From NCBI RefSeq assembly GCF_003259955.1, contig NZ_QLMK01000020.1, forward strand, positions 1 through 36,064: DNA of 36,064 bases, written 5' to 3'. The notes under the pieces are model-generated. The model searched no databases, was not told where the DNA came from, and was given only the letters and a program-made list of their open reading frames with translations. Shown one piece after another: positions 1 through 8,408 of the stretch. Both the position numbers and the translations under genes were made by a program. Position 1 is the stretch's first letter. Each line of letters starts with the position of its first letter. This DNA is from Falsochrobactrum ovis. GTDB taxonomy: Bacteria > Pseudomonadota > Alphaproteobacteria > Rhizobiales > Rhizobiaceae.

Positions 1-127
1 TGCGGTTAACGAAGATGATCCCGCTCAGAACGCGCCGATCATCAACGCGCTGGCGACCATGGCTCTTGGGGAAATAAGGACGAAGACGAGCCATTGGCTC
101 GTCCGTCAGCCAAAATAAATTGCTCAT
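1..127 (-). CDS. IS5-family transposase, N-terminal fragment
   Basis: This is the first 42 codons of a DDE transposase of the IS5 family, reading leftward off the window edge. The peptide starts MSNLFWLTDEPMARLRPYF and continues with the R-V-D-D-R-R-V-L-S-G-I-I-F-V-N-R segment typical of the DUF4096 domain at the start of these transposases. The ATG complements positions 125-127. The catalytic DDE residues would lie beyond the window. The fragment is identical to the right-hand copy at 35938-36064. Confidence 0.85.
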   Translation of the reverse strand, partial: MSNLFWLTDEPMARLRPYFPKSHGRQRVDDRRVLSGIIFVNR

Positions 128-194
128 GATTCAGGCTCCTGCACTGCCCTCTGAATCATAGACATCACGTCAAATCAATGGGTCCTGAACCTAG
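1..194 (-). mobile_element. 5' end of an IS5-family insertion sequence (left copy, partial)
   Basis: Positions 1-194 are the exact reverse complement of 35871-36064. The shared block begins, reading outward, with CTAG followed by GTTCAGGACCC, and ends at the window edge. The bases just inside differ between the two copies (A at 195, G at 35870), so the repeat boundary is sharp. CTAG at both junctions fits the YTAR target preference known for part of the IS5 family, so the element itself probably starts next to it. The rest of the element lies outside the window. Confidence 0.85.
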
Positions 195-802
195 AGTAAA
201 GGAGATCAGGGCTTCTTCATTCGCGGTGCACTTTCAACAATCCTTAATTCTGCGTCTAGCTCCTCGACCTTAGTGCTGCTTCTTATTAAAGAGCCGGATA
301 ACCCAGATAAGACTTATGGCCAGCGCGCGATGAAACGCGTGAGGTAAGCTTCGTAGTGTTAACGCGCTTTGCGACAGGCGCCACGCTCTCAGCCTTTCGG
401 GACCGATGCTCTTACCCCACATCAGGCTGCGAGCATTATGGTCGCCCCTATACAAACCGCTATCTTTTCCACGAGCAACGGCCAAAGTTTAGCTAGGACC
501 ACCACAGAGCAACATTCAGAATTGGATATACAAGGCTGTGTGAGGCGCGCAAGAATTTCCTAGCGGGCTATCAATTTATTACTGATTTTGATTTAAGCGG
601 GCCGATCAATGGAGGTACGAGGCGCATTTCAGCAGCATTGAAACCAACCAACCGGGCCAGCACATTGCGCGATCGTTCGGGCCGGGAGCAGAGCAAGCGC
701 TCAAAGCCACTCTAAAGGAACAGGGACGCATTCATTTGACGAGGTGCGCTTGCGCAGGAGACACACCAGCGCAGCGCGCTTCTGAGACACGGCTGGCGAC
801 GC

Positions 803-858
803 TCCGATCAGGCGACCCATGCAGGTCGGAATACCGGAAAGAAAACGGCCTGATCGGA
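803..858. repeat. 11-bp perfect inverted repeat
   Basis: TCCGATCAGGC at 803-813 and its exact complement GCCTGATCGGA at 848-858 are separated by 34 bases. No gene or promoter is evident beside it. It could be a protein-binding pair or a remnant of a mobile-element end. Confidence 0.5.
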
Positions 859-991
859 CGCACCCGCCTCAAATGAAGCAGCACGTTACGCTAGCCGATA
901 TATAAACGCGCGAACGGACAAGAGGAATCTCGCCGGCAGCAGCCAGTAAGCCTTGCCCTCAGGCCCAACCCTTAACGGCGCAAAGCAAGAG

Positions 992-1317
992 GTTTCCAAC
1001 TGGGAACATCCTTCAACCTTGGCCTCGAGGCAGCTGCTTGATGAGGTTGGAGCTGACCGTTGTTCCCAGCTGGGAACTTTGCCAATTTTCGCGCTGGCTG
1101 ACCCAGCTTCAGCCGATTTCCCTATGGAGTTGTGTGTATTGTCTTGTCGAGGAGTTGATTGGGCGACTCCGTTAAGGTTTAGGCGAGGGGCGGCTTAATG
1201 ACAATACGACTCCGCTTGGCGGTTGGTTGTCGAGGAGTACAAGGTGTGACGTAGTTAGGACTGCACGTGCTTGGAGTAGCAGGGTCTGCCGAGGTTCGCA
1301 TGTTCCCAGCTGGGAAC
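992..1317. repeat. Three copies of a 16-bp palindrome
   Basis: GTTCCCAGCTGGGAAC is a perfect palindrome and occurs at 1062-1077 and 1302-1317. A degenerate copy, GTTTCCAACTGGGAAC, lies at 992-1007. The two perfect copies share 20 identical bases including flanks (1061-1080 and 1301-1320), and similarity continues weakly downstream. The spacing is 70 and 240 bases. The copies may be regulator sites or members of a dispersed small palindromic repeat family. Confidence 0.65.
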
Positions 1318-2166
1318 TTTTGTGAATTTAGTGCGACTCATGGTCGATCAAGCTTGTTAGAGGGCTGGATGAGCGGCTCTCGCTGCACTCAAGGGTGTAT
1401 TGGTCTGCAGGCCCGTTTGCCGGCTCGTGTAGGTTGTTTTTGCCATAGGGGAAGATGTGGCCTATGGGAGATCGGGGTTCTTTGAAGATGTTGGTGTCTC
1501 AGGGGTTTCACGCGTTTTATCGAGTTGTCCTTTCTGTGCTCGTGTCGTCGTGCTCCACGATCCGGAGGGTTGAGCAGGTCAGTGGTTGGTGTTGGATTGT
1601 TGGTGTTTGTAGGGTGGGGCGTCTTCGTGCTTAATTCAGACGTATCGTTGCGGATTGAGCAGTCAGGATTCCCGCGCCTGGCTATCGTCGCAAAAATCTG
1701 CTATGGTTTTGGTAGTAATCGAATCCGATTGGGTCGTTAATTCGTTTTTTTCAACGGATCGTCGTGACTAAACTGAAGTGCCGTTTTGCTTTAGGTGGTG
1801 GAATTTCATTAATTATATTCAGTTGTTTATGATCTCAGCAATTCGCCCGCGGGACGGTGAGAGATGGGCCGGTGAGCCGGGTAACGTTTGCGTCGCGGGT
1901 TTACTGGTTGAGGCTCCGGCGCATTCTTGATTGAAGTTTCATGACGGCGGCAGCTTTCCCGGATTTTGTTTCTTTTAGCGCGGCTATTCTGATGGGGTTG
2001 GGTAAAGGTGGGCCTTTCGTTTCTGGTTAGTGCGGGTCTAGCTCTGCTTCCGGAGGGGGCTCCGGAGCTTTAATTGCGCCCAAAGGCGGGTCTCGCAAGT
2101 CAGTATGCCGATGCTTACTCTGGAGTTTTGAGAGGTCGGGAGCGAGGGTTTCTCCATGGGGTCGGT

Positions 2167-2847
2167 TTAATTGTTGCACGGCAGCAGCCCTTCGATAGCG
2201 TAGACGCGGGCAGGGGATCCGTCTGCGTTAGGTAATTTGAGCGGGGCCGCGCTGAGGAAGCAATGTGTTCCGTTAATTTCCGATGTGTTGATCAGATATT
2301 CAATGAGCGTAATGCCAGAGCGCAGGCAGACGTCATGGGTCACATGTTCGGAAGTGGGTGCTATCTCCCCGTCCAGCAGTAAACGAATGGAGTAATCCTG
2401 CGGGAAGTCGAATGCTATGGCTGTCGGTCTGCGAGCTTCCAGCCATTCCGCGGCATCGCGTGACAAATAGGGCGCGTCGGCCCAAAAGTCGCGGGTTCGA
2501 TAATCGCGTTGCTTGTCCCATCCCGTTGAAAGAAGCAATATTTGGTCTTCTTCTCCGCCTGGATCGGCGGCGGCGAGGCGCCGGGCATCGATTTTCTCAT
2601 TGGGGACGACGTCGCGGAGGTTAAGCACTCTACAGTGGCCAACCACATGATTAAGCGGCGTCGCTTCGATAGTGGGCGCGTCGGCGATGAAATGCGCCTG
2701 TGCGTCGACATGGGTAAACCCATGACAGGTCGTGGCAAGCCGAGAGACACGGAATTGGTCTCCCTTGGCTATGTCTCCTTTGACGTCCACGTCTACGGGC
2801 CAGCGCAGATGTGGTTCGATGGGCATGCTCAAATCGATTATTTTCAT
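2167..2847 (-). CDS. Cyclase / KynB-like metal-dependent hydrolase
   Basis: The 226-residue protein belongs to the cyclase family (PF04199), whose members include kynurenine formamidase and other metal-dependent hydrolases of amides or lactones. The family's metal-binding signature HxxTHxDxxxH is visible as HGFTHVDAQAH near residues 42-52. The N-terminus (KIIDLSMPIEPH) and length are normal. The start overlaps the stop of the upstream dctP gene by ATGA, so the two are translationally coupled. It is the last gene of the leftward dctQ-dctM-dctP operon, so its substrate is probably something that TRAP system imports. A cytoplasmic hydrolase acting on a lactone, amide or ester is the likely role; the exact substrate cannot be read from the sequence. 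Confidence 0.85.
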   Translation of the reverse strand: MKIIDLSMPIEPHLRWPVDVDVKGDIAKGDQFRVSRLATTCHGFTHVDAQAHFIADAPTIEATPLNHVVGHCRVLNLRDVVPNEKIDARRLAAADPGGEEDQILLLSTGWDKQRDYRTRDFWADAPYLSRDAAEWLEARRPTAIAFDFPQDYSIRLLLDGEIAPTSEHVTHDVCLRSGITLIEYLINTSEINGTHCFLSAAPLKLPNADGSPARVYAIEGLLPCNN

Positions 2848-3839
2848 TCTCCAGCCGCCTTAATTTTATCCAGAATGTCGGAGCCGTGCTGTGCGACAAA
2901 CTCTTGTTCAACAGGTTCAGCAACCAAAGCGGCAAAGGCCGCATGATTGGGTTCGTCCACTACCTGAATGCCACGTTCCTTGAGCTGGTCGAGATTGTTT
3001 TTCTCTGCGTCAACATTCATTTGCCGCTGCGAAATAGCCATCTCTTTGCCAAGCTTAAGGAAAAGATCCTGCACTTCCTTTGGGAAGGCTGCGAATTTTG
3101 TGTTGTTCATGCACAACGGAGCCGAAGTGAAAGCATGGCGGGTCAGAGAAAGATGGTTTTGAACTTCATAAAACCGGGAATTCAAAATCAGTGTGACCGG
3201 ATTTTCCTGACCATCAACCGTGCCCGTTTCCAGTGCTGTAAACAGCTCAGTGAATGCCATCGGTGTTGGCACTGCGCCGAGAAGCTGGAAGGCTCGCAAA
3301 TGTGCCGGGTTAGGCGTGGTGCGGATCTTCAAGCCTTTTATATCGTCGGGGGTTACAACAGGCCGACGGCTATTGGTTAGATTGCGCCAGCCAATATCCA
3401 AAGTACTGATTGCTTTGAGATTGGAAACTTCAAGTTCTGCGCGCAACGAATCGCCGACGGGACCATCAATGACTTTTGCTACGTGATCGCGATCCTTAAA
3501 GAGAAAGGGAAGATCGAGCACATTAAGGGCAGGAGCCAGCCCGGTGAAAAACGGGTTTCCGGTTAAGCAGAAATCGATCTGACCGCCGCGCACAGCGTTA
3601 ATCGTCTGCGGATCGGAGCCAAGCGCGCCGTTAGGGAAAACTTTAACCTCGAACTCACCGTTGGTTTGGCTTTTGACCTGTTCGGCAAATTGAAGTGCCG
3701 CAGTTTGAAAGCTGTCAGATGCGGGATGAGGATGGGCAAATCTCAGCTGGGTTGTCTGTGCGGAAGCTGGCCGTCCGATGGCAAATAGCGCCACGCCAGC
3801 AACCGCACCTTTTAGTGCATCTCTGCGAGTGGATCTCAT
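2844..3839 (-). CDS. TRAP transporter substrate-binding protein (DctP family), system 1
   Basis: This is a periplasmic solute-binding subunit of a tripartite ATP-independent transporter, usually for organic acids. The ATG at 3839 was chosen because a GGAGGAAA ribosome binding site sits just before it; an in-frame ATG four codons upstream overlaps that site and is less likely. The N-terminus carries a twin-arginine-like motif (STRRDALKGA), a hydrophobic stretch and an Ala-Ser-Ala cleavage site near residue 28. The family's carboxylate-contacting arginine is probably in GLKIRTTPNP, and GTVDGQENP is the usual DctP motif. The gene follows dctQ and dctM by 63 bases and is coupled to the cyclase gene. 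Confidence 0.92.
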   Translation of the reverse strand: MRSTRRDALKGAVAGVALFAIGRPASAQTTQLRFAHPHPASDSFQTAALQFAEQVKSQTNGEFEVKVFPNGALGSDPQTINAVRGGQIDFCLTGNPFFTGLAPALNVLDLPFLFKDRDHVAKVIDGPVGDSLRAELEVSNLKAISTLDIGWRNLTNSRRPVVTPDDIKGLKIRTTPNPAHLRAFQLLGAVPTPMAFTELFTALETGTVDGQENPVTLILNSRFYEVQNHLSLTRHAFTSAPLCMNNTKFAAFPKEVQDLFLKLGKEMAISQRQMNVDAEKNNLDQLKERGIQVVDEPNHAAFAALVAEPVEQEFVAQHGSDILDKIKAAGE

Positions 3840-3902
3840 ATTTTCCTCCATTTGTTTAATTCTTTTGCCGAGATTTGCAGCATTTCCCCTAAGGCCACAT
3901 CT

Positions 3903-5186
3903 CTATCGCCCCATCAGCCATTTGCCCGGAGCCGTAACGAGTTCAGGGAAAATGATCAGCAAAGCGATGACGATGATCTGTGAGAGAATGAACGGTAATG
4001 CGCTTTTGATGACCTGTTCCATAGGCGTTTTAGCGATCGCGCAAGCAACATTGATGACAGTGCCAACCGGTGGCGTCATAAGCCCCACTGCGGTTGCGAT
4101 AATGAACATCACGCCAAAATAAACGGGATCAATGCCGACCTGCTTCACGATGGGCATGAATACAGGCGTCAAAATCAAAATAGTCGGAATGAAGTCTAAA
4201 ACGGTTCCGATAACTAGAACCAGCAACATCATAACGATCAGGAGGAGCGTTTTATGTTCAATGAGTGGGCCAAGGAGACTGGCCGCCTGGCCGGGTACGT
4301 CCGCAATAGTGATGAGCCAGGCCGACACCATTGCTGCGGCGACGAGGAACATGATAGCGGCAGAGGTTTTAAGCGATAAAAGCAGGACGCCGCGTAAATC
4401 GGAGAATTTTAGCTCCCGATAGATGAATGCGCCCACAAAAGCCGCATAAGAAGCAGCTACTACAGCAGCTTCCGTAGGGGTGAATACACCCATCCGCATT
4501 CCACCGACGATTATAACAGGCATGCCAAGTGCCCATAAGCCATCAAGTAACGCTTTGATGACTTGCTTGCTGCTGGCTTTCTCTCTATGGGCAACAGGCT
4601 CGTCGCCAGCAACAAGCCACCACGTCAGTGTTAAAGCGGTTGCCATAATGACGCCGGGCACAATACCCGCCATGAAGAGCTGCGTTATCGAAACGCCTGC
4701 GGCAACGCCAAAAACCACGAAGCCGATTGATGGTGGTATTACTGGAGCGATAATTCCGCCGGCGGCGACAAGCGCGGCAGCACGGGGAACATTGTAACCG
4801 ACATTGCGCATCATCGGCAGCAGAATGGCAGCTAAGGCGGCCGTATCTGCGACGGCAGAGCCGGAAATACTCGCCATAATGAGTGCCGCAACAATCGCGA
4901 CATAGCCCAGTCCGCCACGCTTATGGCCCACCAGCGTGATAGCAATATTGATGATACGGCGGGATAGGCCTCCGGCATTCATCAATTCGCCAGCCAGCAT
5001 GAAAAACGGAACGGCCATGAGTGCGAAACTATCCGCGCCGCCAATTAGGTTTTGTGCTAAAATCTGAGAATCCAGCATGCCTATATGAAGCATAAGCGCA
5101 ATTCCGCAGATCAACAATGCGATGGCAACCGGCGTGCCGATAGCCATTGATCCGAGAAGAGATCCTACGAAAATGACAATAGTCAT
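3903..5186 (-). CDS. TRAP transporter large permease (DctM family), system 1
   Basis: The 427-residue integral membrane protein has about 12 hydrophobic segments and is full length for DctM. It forms the ion-coupled translocation channel with DctQ. Family motifs include the PFFMLAGELMNAGGLSRRI block near residue 60, the SGSAVADTAAL segment and the IIAPVIPPSIGFV loop. The ATGA overlap with the end of dctQ shows translational coupling. It most resembles the system 3 permease at 27820-29097, with the same GSLLGxxxIGxP opening. Confidence 0.95.
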   Translation of the reverse strand: MTIVIFVGSLLGSMAIGTPVAIALLICGIALMLHIGMLDSQILAQNLIGGADSFALMAVPFFMLAGELMNAGGLSRRIINIAITLVGHKRGGLGYVAIVAALIMASISGSAVADTAALAAILLPMMRNVGYNVPRAAALVAAGGIIAPVIPPSIGFVVFGVAAGVSITQLFMAGIVPGVIMATALTLTWWLVAGDEPVAHREKASSKQVIKALLDGLWALGMPVIIVGGMRMGVFTPTEAAVVAASYAAFVGAFIYRELKFSDLRGVLLLSLKTSAAIMFLVAAAMVSAWLITIADVPGQAASLLGPLIEHKTLLLIVMMLLVLVIGTVLDFIPTILILTPVFMPIVKQVGIDPVYFGVMFIIATAVGLMTPPVGTVINVACAIAKTPMEQVIKSALPFILSQIIVIALLIIFPELVTAPGKWLMGR

Positions 5187-5728
5187 TTGCTTGGCCCCTG
5201 TTTTGGTTCGTGTAATTCTGCATGTAGCAAGGCTTGAATGTTTTCAGAGCCATCGTTCAAGTCGATCGCATTGCCGGAAAACAGCAGAAAAATGTTTTGT
5301 AAGCTAAGTGCGCCGATGCCGAGGCCGCTAACCACACCGGCCATATAGGTGACGCCCGTGGGAATGCCCGAAGCCGGTGCATAATTGCTCATATTGATTG
5401 TCATCTGCTTCCAGCAGCCGATGACCAGCAAGCTCATACAGAAAAGCGTGGCAAATTGAACGGCGAGTTGGCACACTAATTTGCCTTTAGGGCCTAGCTT
5501 ATTGACCAGACTATGCATGCCCAAATGGCCGTTTTCCCGCGCGACGAGAAAAGCGCCGCCCAATGTCAGCCAAACGAAAATGATCCGGGAAACTTCTTCG
5601 GATATGATAATTCCGGAATTGAACGCATATCGCAGAACAACATTGCCGAAAACCATAATCCACATGACTATCAGTCCTGCGATCAGGATATTTTCGACAC
5701 CATGCAGCAACCATTGCCGTAAGCGCAT
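5183..5728 (-). CDS. TRAP transporter small permease (DctQ family), system 1
   Basis: The 181-residue protein has four predicted membrane segments, normal for DctQ. The segment with SGIIISEEVSRIIFVWL matches the conserved E-x-x-R-x-x-x-V-W region of the family. An AGGAGGAGG-rich ribosome binding site lies about eight bases before the ATG at 5728. It is the first gene of the leftward operon, and its promoter region contains an AT-rich operator candidate at 5768-5794. Confidence 0.93.
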   Translation of the reverse strand: MRLRQWLLHGVENILIAGLIVMWIMVFGNVVLRYAFNSGIIISEEVSRIIFVWLTLGGAFLVARENGHLGMHSLVNKLGPKGKLVCQLAVQFATLFCMSLLVIGCWKQMTINMSNYAPASGIPTGVTYMAGVVSGLGIGALSLQNIFLLFSGNAIDLNDGSENIQALLHAELHEPKQGPSK

Positions 5729-5767
5729 GAAGTCACCTCCTCCTTGGTATGTGACGCAGGATATAGC

Positions 5768-5794
5768 TATATCATATATTATGCACCATATATT
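5768..5794. promoter_or_regulatory. Candidate GntR operator A
   Basis: The element contains TATCATATATTATG followed by CATATATTT. The core ATCATATAT is shared exactly with the elements at 6124 and 10881. It lies about 40 bases upstream of the dctQ start. Confidence 0.5.
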
Positions 5795-6095
5795 TAAGTG
5801 TTTAACGTTGTCTCATTTTCCGCAATAAGTAAAGCGTTCTAAATTGTCCAAGAAGACTCTGGGCCTGCATATTGAACGTCGTTCTCTGATTTATCCGATC
5901 GGGAAAATGTATAGATCTGACTGCTGAATTGTATAAAGACAAATCATAACAAACGGTTATAGCGACTAATCCACGGGCAAGTCTCTAACGCTTAACTAAG
6001 CTTGAAGCATTCAGAATCTTATTTTTAAGACGACTTAATTACAGTCTGGTGCAACATATATAATCTCAAAGGCCACTGGCTCGTTGAGGAAATGC

Positions 6096-6123
6096 TTGAC
6101 AGAAGGCGCAAGCGCATTTTAAA
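6096..6123 (+). promoter_or_regulatory. Predicted promoter of the Ldh2-ADH-ALDH operon
   Basis: A perfect -35 box TTGACA (6096-6101) is followed 16 bases later by TTTAAA (6118-6123). Transcription would start at about 6130, inside the operator candidate at 6124-6146. Confidence 0.5.
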
Positions 6124-6146
6124 CATCATATATTGTATATAATATG
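6124..6146. promoter_or_regulatory. Candidate GntR operator B
   Basis: The core ATATTGTATATAATAT (6130-6145) is nearly palindromic, and the element begins with the CATCATATAT also seen, minus the first bases, at 5768 and 10880. It sits over the predicted transcription start of the operon. GntR/FCD regulators commonly bind such AT-rich palindromes; the link is inference. Confidence 0.55.
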
Positions 6147-6161
6147 TGGCGGGATGAGTGG

Positions 6162-7166
6162 ATGAAAGTGCAGGCCTCACAACTGCAAAAAACTGCGGAA
6201 GATCTGCTTGTTCAATATGGGGCGCCGGAGGAATATGCGCGAATTCAGGCCGAAGTACTCATAGAAGCCGAGTTACGCGGAACTTCTTCACATGGATTGC
6301 AGCGCCTTCCTCTTATTTTGTCACGCATGGAAAAAGGACTTATTCAGCCAGCAAAAAGCGGCAAAGGCGAATGGGCGCGGCAAGCGTTTTTGGCCGTAGA
6401 TGGTCAGAGGGGTTTAGGTCCTGTTGTGGTGCTGGAAGCGATGCGGGCTATGAAAGAGGCTGTCGCTTGCTCCGGCCTTGCTATGGCTGCGATCTCAAAT
6501 TCAAATCACATCGGTATGCTCGCCTATTATGCTGAGGCAGCGGCAAAAAGCGGACTGATCGGCATTATTCTTTCCACAAGCGAGGCTCTGGTCCATCCCT
6601 ATAATGGCACACAAGCCATGCTTGGAACCAACCCTATAGCGATTGGTATTCCGACAGAAGGCGAGCCTTTTATTCTCGATCTTGCAACCAGTGTCGTATC
6701 GATGGGTGAGATCAATCATCACGCTTTGCGGGACGCGCCGATTCCGTTGGGATGGGCCGTCGATGCAGAAGGCAATTCAACCACAAATGCGCAGGCAGCA
6801 AGAGAAGGTGCGATTGCGCCATTTGGCGGGGCGAAAGGCTACGGGCTCGGGCTTGCGTTTGAGCTTTTGGTTGCAACTCTTGCTGGATCAAGTTTTGCGC
6901 CTCAGGTGCGTGGGACGCTGGATGACCGCAATCTGGCGAACAAGGGTGATCTTATTATCCTGATAGATCCGGCAGCTGGGTCCGGGGAGGCGGCATTTTT
7001 AAGCCAATATTTGGAGCAGCTGCGCCTGTCTCGGCCTAGTGATCCGGCTCGACCGGTGACCGTTCCCGGTGATGGGTCGCGTGCGCGGCGAGCCGAGATG
7101 CTTGCGACAGGAATCGAATTACCTCAAGCACTTATGGATACATTGAAGGCGCTAAAAGCGGCTTGA
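6162..7166 (+). CDS. Malate/L-lactate/ureidoglycolate dehydrogenase family oxidoreductase (Ldh2)
   Basis: The 334-residue protein is of the Ldh_2 family (PF02615), NAD(P)-dependent enzymes acting on 2-hydroxy or 2-oxo acids. Family marks are RGTSSHGLQRLP near residue 38, the SNSNHIG motif, LGTNPIAIGIP, and the GGAKGYGLGLAFELL segment near the C-terminus. The lysine usual in the SxVARGKI segment appears as glutamate here (VVSMGEI). The start at 6162 is preferred: an ATG six codons earlier (6144) lies inside the operator and almost at the predicted transcript end. It heads a three-gene operon with an Fe-type alcohol dehydrogenase and an aldehyde dehydrogenase, suggesting oxidation of a hydroxy acid. 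Confidence 0.9.
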   Translation: MKVQASQLQKTAEDLLVQYGAPEEYARIQAEVLIEAELRGTSSHGLQRLPLILSRMEKGLIQPAKSGKGEWARQAFLAVDGQRGLGPVVVLEAMRAMKEAVACSGLAMAAISNSNHIGMLAYYAEAAAKSGLIGIILSTSEALVHPYNGTQAMLGTNPIAIGIPTEGEPFILDLATSVVSMGEINHHALRDAPIPLGWAVDAEGNSTTNAQAAREGAIAPFGGAKGYGLGLAFELLVATLAGSSFAPQVRGTLDDRNLANKGDLIILIDPAAGSGEAAFLSQYLEQLRLSRPSDPARPVTVPGDGSRARRAEMLATGIELPQALMDTLKALKAA

Positions 7167-7187
7167 ATTGATTGGAGGAAGTCTCAC

Positions 7188-8387
7188 GTGAATTTGTTCG
7201 GGACGATCAGGGCGCCGCGGGAATTGGTTTTTGGTTCAGGGCAGCGTCGTGCATTGGGCAGGATCGCCAATACATTAGGCAGTAGAGCATTACTGGTGAC
7301 AGACGCTCGTCTGGCAGGAGATCCGCATTTTTTAACGATGGTTGAAGATCTCAGGCAAACAGGTCTCGACCTTAAAATCGATAGCTCCGTTGAGCCCGAT
7401 GTACCTATTGAAAGAGCGCTTGCGAGTGCAGATGCTTTTCGTAGTTTTGCACCGGATCTTATCATAGGCATTGGCGGCGGGTCCTGTCTCGACATGGCGA
7501 AATGTCTCGCCGTTCTGCTCACGCATGGGGGCAAGCCGCAAGATTATTATGGCGAGCATAAAATTCCTGGGCCTGTGCTTCCACTCATTGCTGTTCCCAC
7601 CACTGCAGGGACCGGCTCCGAAGTGACGCCAGTGGCTGTTTTGTCAGATGCACAACGCAGTCTGAAAGTCGGTATTTCAAGCCCATATCTTGTTCCCACT
7701 GTTTCAATTTGCGATCCGGAGCTCACGCTGACATGTCCTGCAAGCCTGACTGCAATCGCCGGCGCGGATGCTTTGATCCACGCGATCGAAGCTTTCACCG
7801 CTATTCGCAGAGATGCAGTTCCGGGCATTGCACAAGACAGGGTGTTTGTTGGCAAAAATTCTTTCTCTGATTATTTCGCTTTGCAGGCCATCGCTCTGCT
7901 TTGGCAGGGCCTGCCAGCTGCATGCAAAAATGGTGCAGATCTGGCCGCTCGTGAAAAGGTTATGATGGGCGCAACGCTTGCTGGTCTTGCTTTTGGTGTT
8001 GCCGGAACGGCTGCCGCCCATGCAATACAATATCCGGTCGGAGCTTTGACCCACACAGCCCATGGTTTGGGTGTCGCATGCTTAATGCCTTATGTGATGA
8101 CATGGAATGCACCTGTGATCAGAGCGGAGCTTGAGGAGATTGCTGCAGTCGCGAGGCTATCTGATGCAGATGAAGTGATTTCAGGCCTCACTGCTTTATT
8201 TGCAGAGATTGGAATTCCCTCAACCCTTCGAGAGTTGGGCCTTGAAGAGGATCGTATTGACTGGGTGGCGGAACAAAGTTCCGGGATTGCACGCCTTATC
8301 GAAAATAATCCGCGTCCTCTTTCGCTGGTCGATCTCCGCAAACTCGTTTCATCTGCCTATTTCGGCGACCGCGCTGCGTTAAACTGA
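7188..8387 (+). CDS. Iron-containing alcohol dehydrogenase, cluster 1
   Basis: The 399-residue enzyme is a group III (PF00465) NAD-dependent dehydrogenase. It shows the cofactor motif IGGGSCLDMAK, the family signature [11 protein letters not shown], and metal ligands in ADALIHAIEAF (Asp and His) and the later AAHAIQYP and HTAHG histidines. The start is GTG, preceded by GGAGGAAG. The FVGKNSFSDYFAL segment is shared with group III members that act on hydroxy acids. The gene lies 21 bases after Ldh2 and 21 before the aldehyde dehydrogenase. Together they could convert an omega-hydroxy acid to a semialdehyde and then a dicarboxylate, as in 4-hydroxybutyrate breakdown; the true substrate is not known. 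Confidence 0.9.
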   Translation: MNLFGTIRAPRELVFGSGQRRALGRIANTLGSRALLVTDARLAGDPHFLTMVEDLRQTGLDLKIDSSVEPDVPIERALASADAFRSFAPDLIIGIGGGSCLDMAKCLAVLLTHGGKPQDYYGEHKIPGPVLPLIAVPTTAGTGSEVTPVAVLSDAQRSLKVGISSPYLVPTVSICDPELTLTCPASLTAIAGADALIHAIEAFTAIRRDAVPGIAQDRVFVGKNSFSDYFALQAIALLWQGLPAACKNGADLAAREKVMMGATLAGLAFGVAGTAAAHAIQYPVGALTHTAHGLGVACLMPYVMTWNAPVIRAELEEIAAVARLSDADEVISGLTALFAEIGIPSTLRELGLEEDRIDWVAEQSSGIARLIENNPRPLSLVDLRKLVSSAYFGDRAALN

Positions 8388-8408
8388 CCCCCTAAAGGAT
8401 TTGCTAAT

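Larger units (their letters stand above)
195..2166. other. About 2 kb with no convincing gene
   Basis: No reading frame here gives a recognisable protein, a good ribosome binding site and normal codon use together. The longest frames are 60-80 codons and low in complexity. From about 1200 to 2150 the + strand is strikingly rich in G and T, unlike the coding regions. Visible structure includes an 11-bp inverted repeat at 803-858, three palindromes at 992-1317, and a small hairpin at 2049-2066 (TCCGGAG, loop GGGG, CTCCGGA) followed by a short T-rich stretch. The region may be decayed sequence behind the IS. Confidence 0.55.
5729..6161. other. Divergent intergenic control region between dctQ (system 1) and the Ldh2 gene
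   Basis: The 433 bases hold no gene. They are AT-rich and carry two related near-palindromic elements, one near each flanking gene (5768-5794 and 6124-6146), and a plausible sigma-70 promoter facing right at 6096-6123. This arrangement is typical of a locally encoded repressor controlling two divergent operons. Confidence 0.7.

Noticed and set aside
270-485. A 71-codon frame on the minus strand
   Set aside because: It has no family resemblance and no clear ribosome binding site, and lies in the gene-poor stretch beside the IS; unsupported as a gene.
953-1740. Several 60-80 codon frames on the plus strand
   Set aside because: They run through the palindromic repeats and the G+T-rich stretch, have odd composition and resemble no protein I know.
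6144-6161. Upstream ATG for the Ldh2 gene
   Set aside because: It lies in the operator and about 14 bases after the predicted transcript start, with no ribosome binding site.
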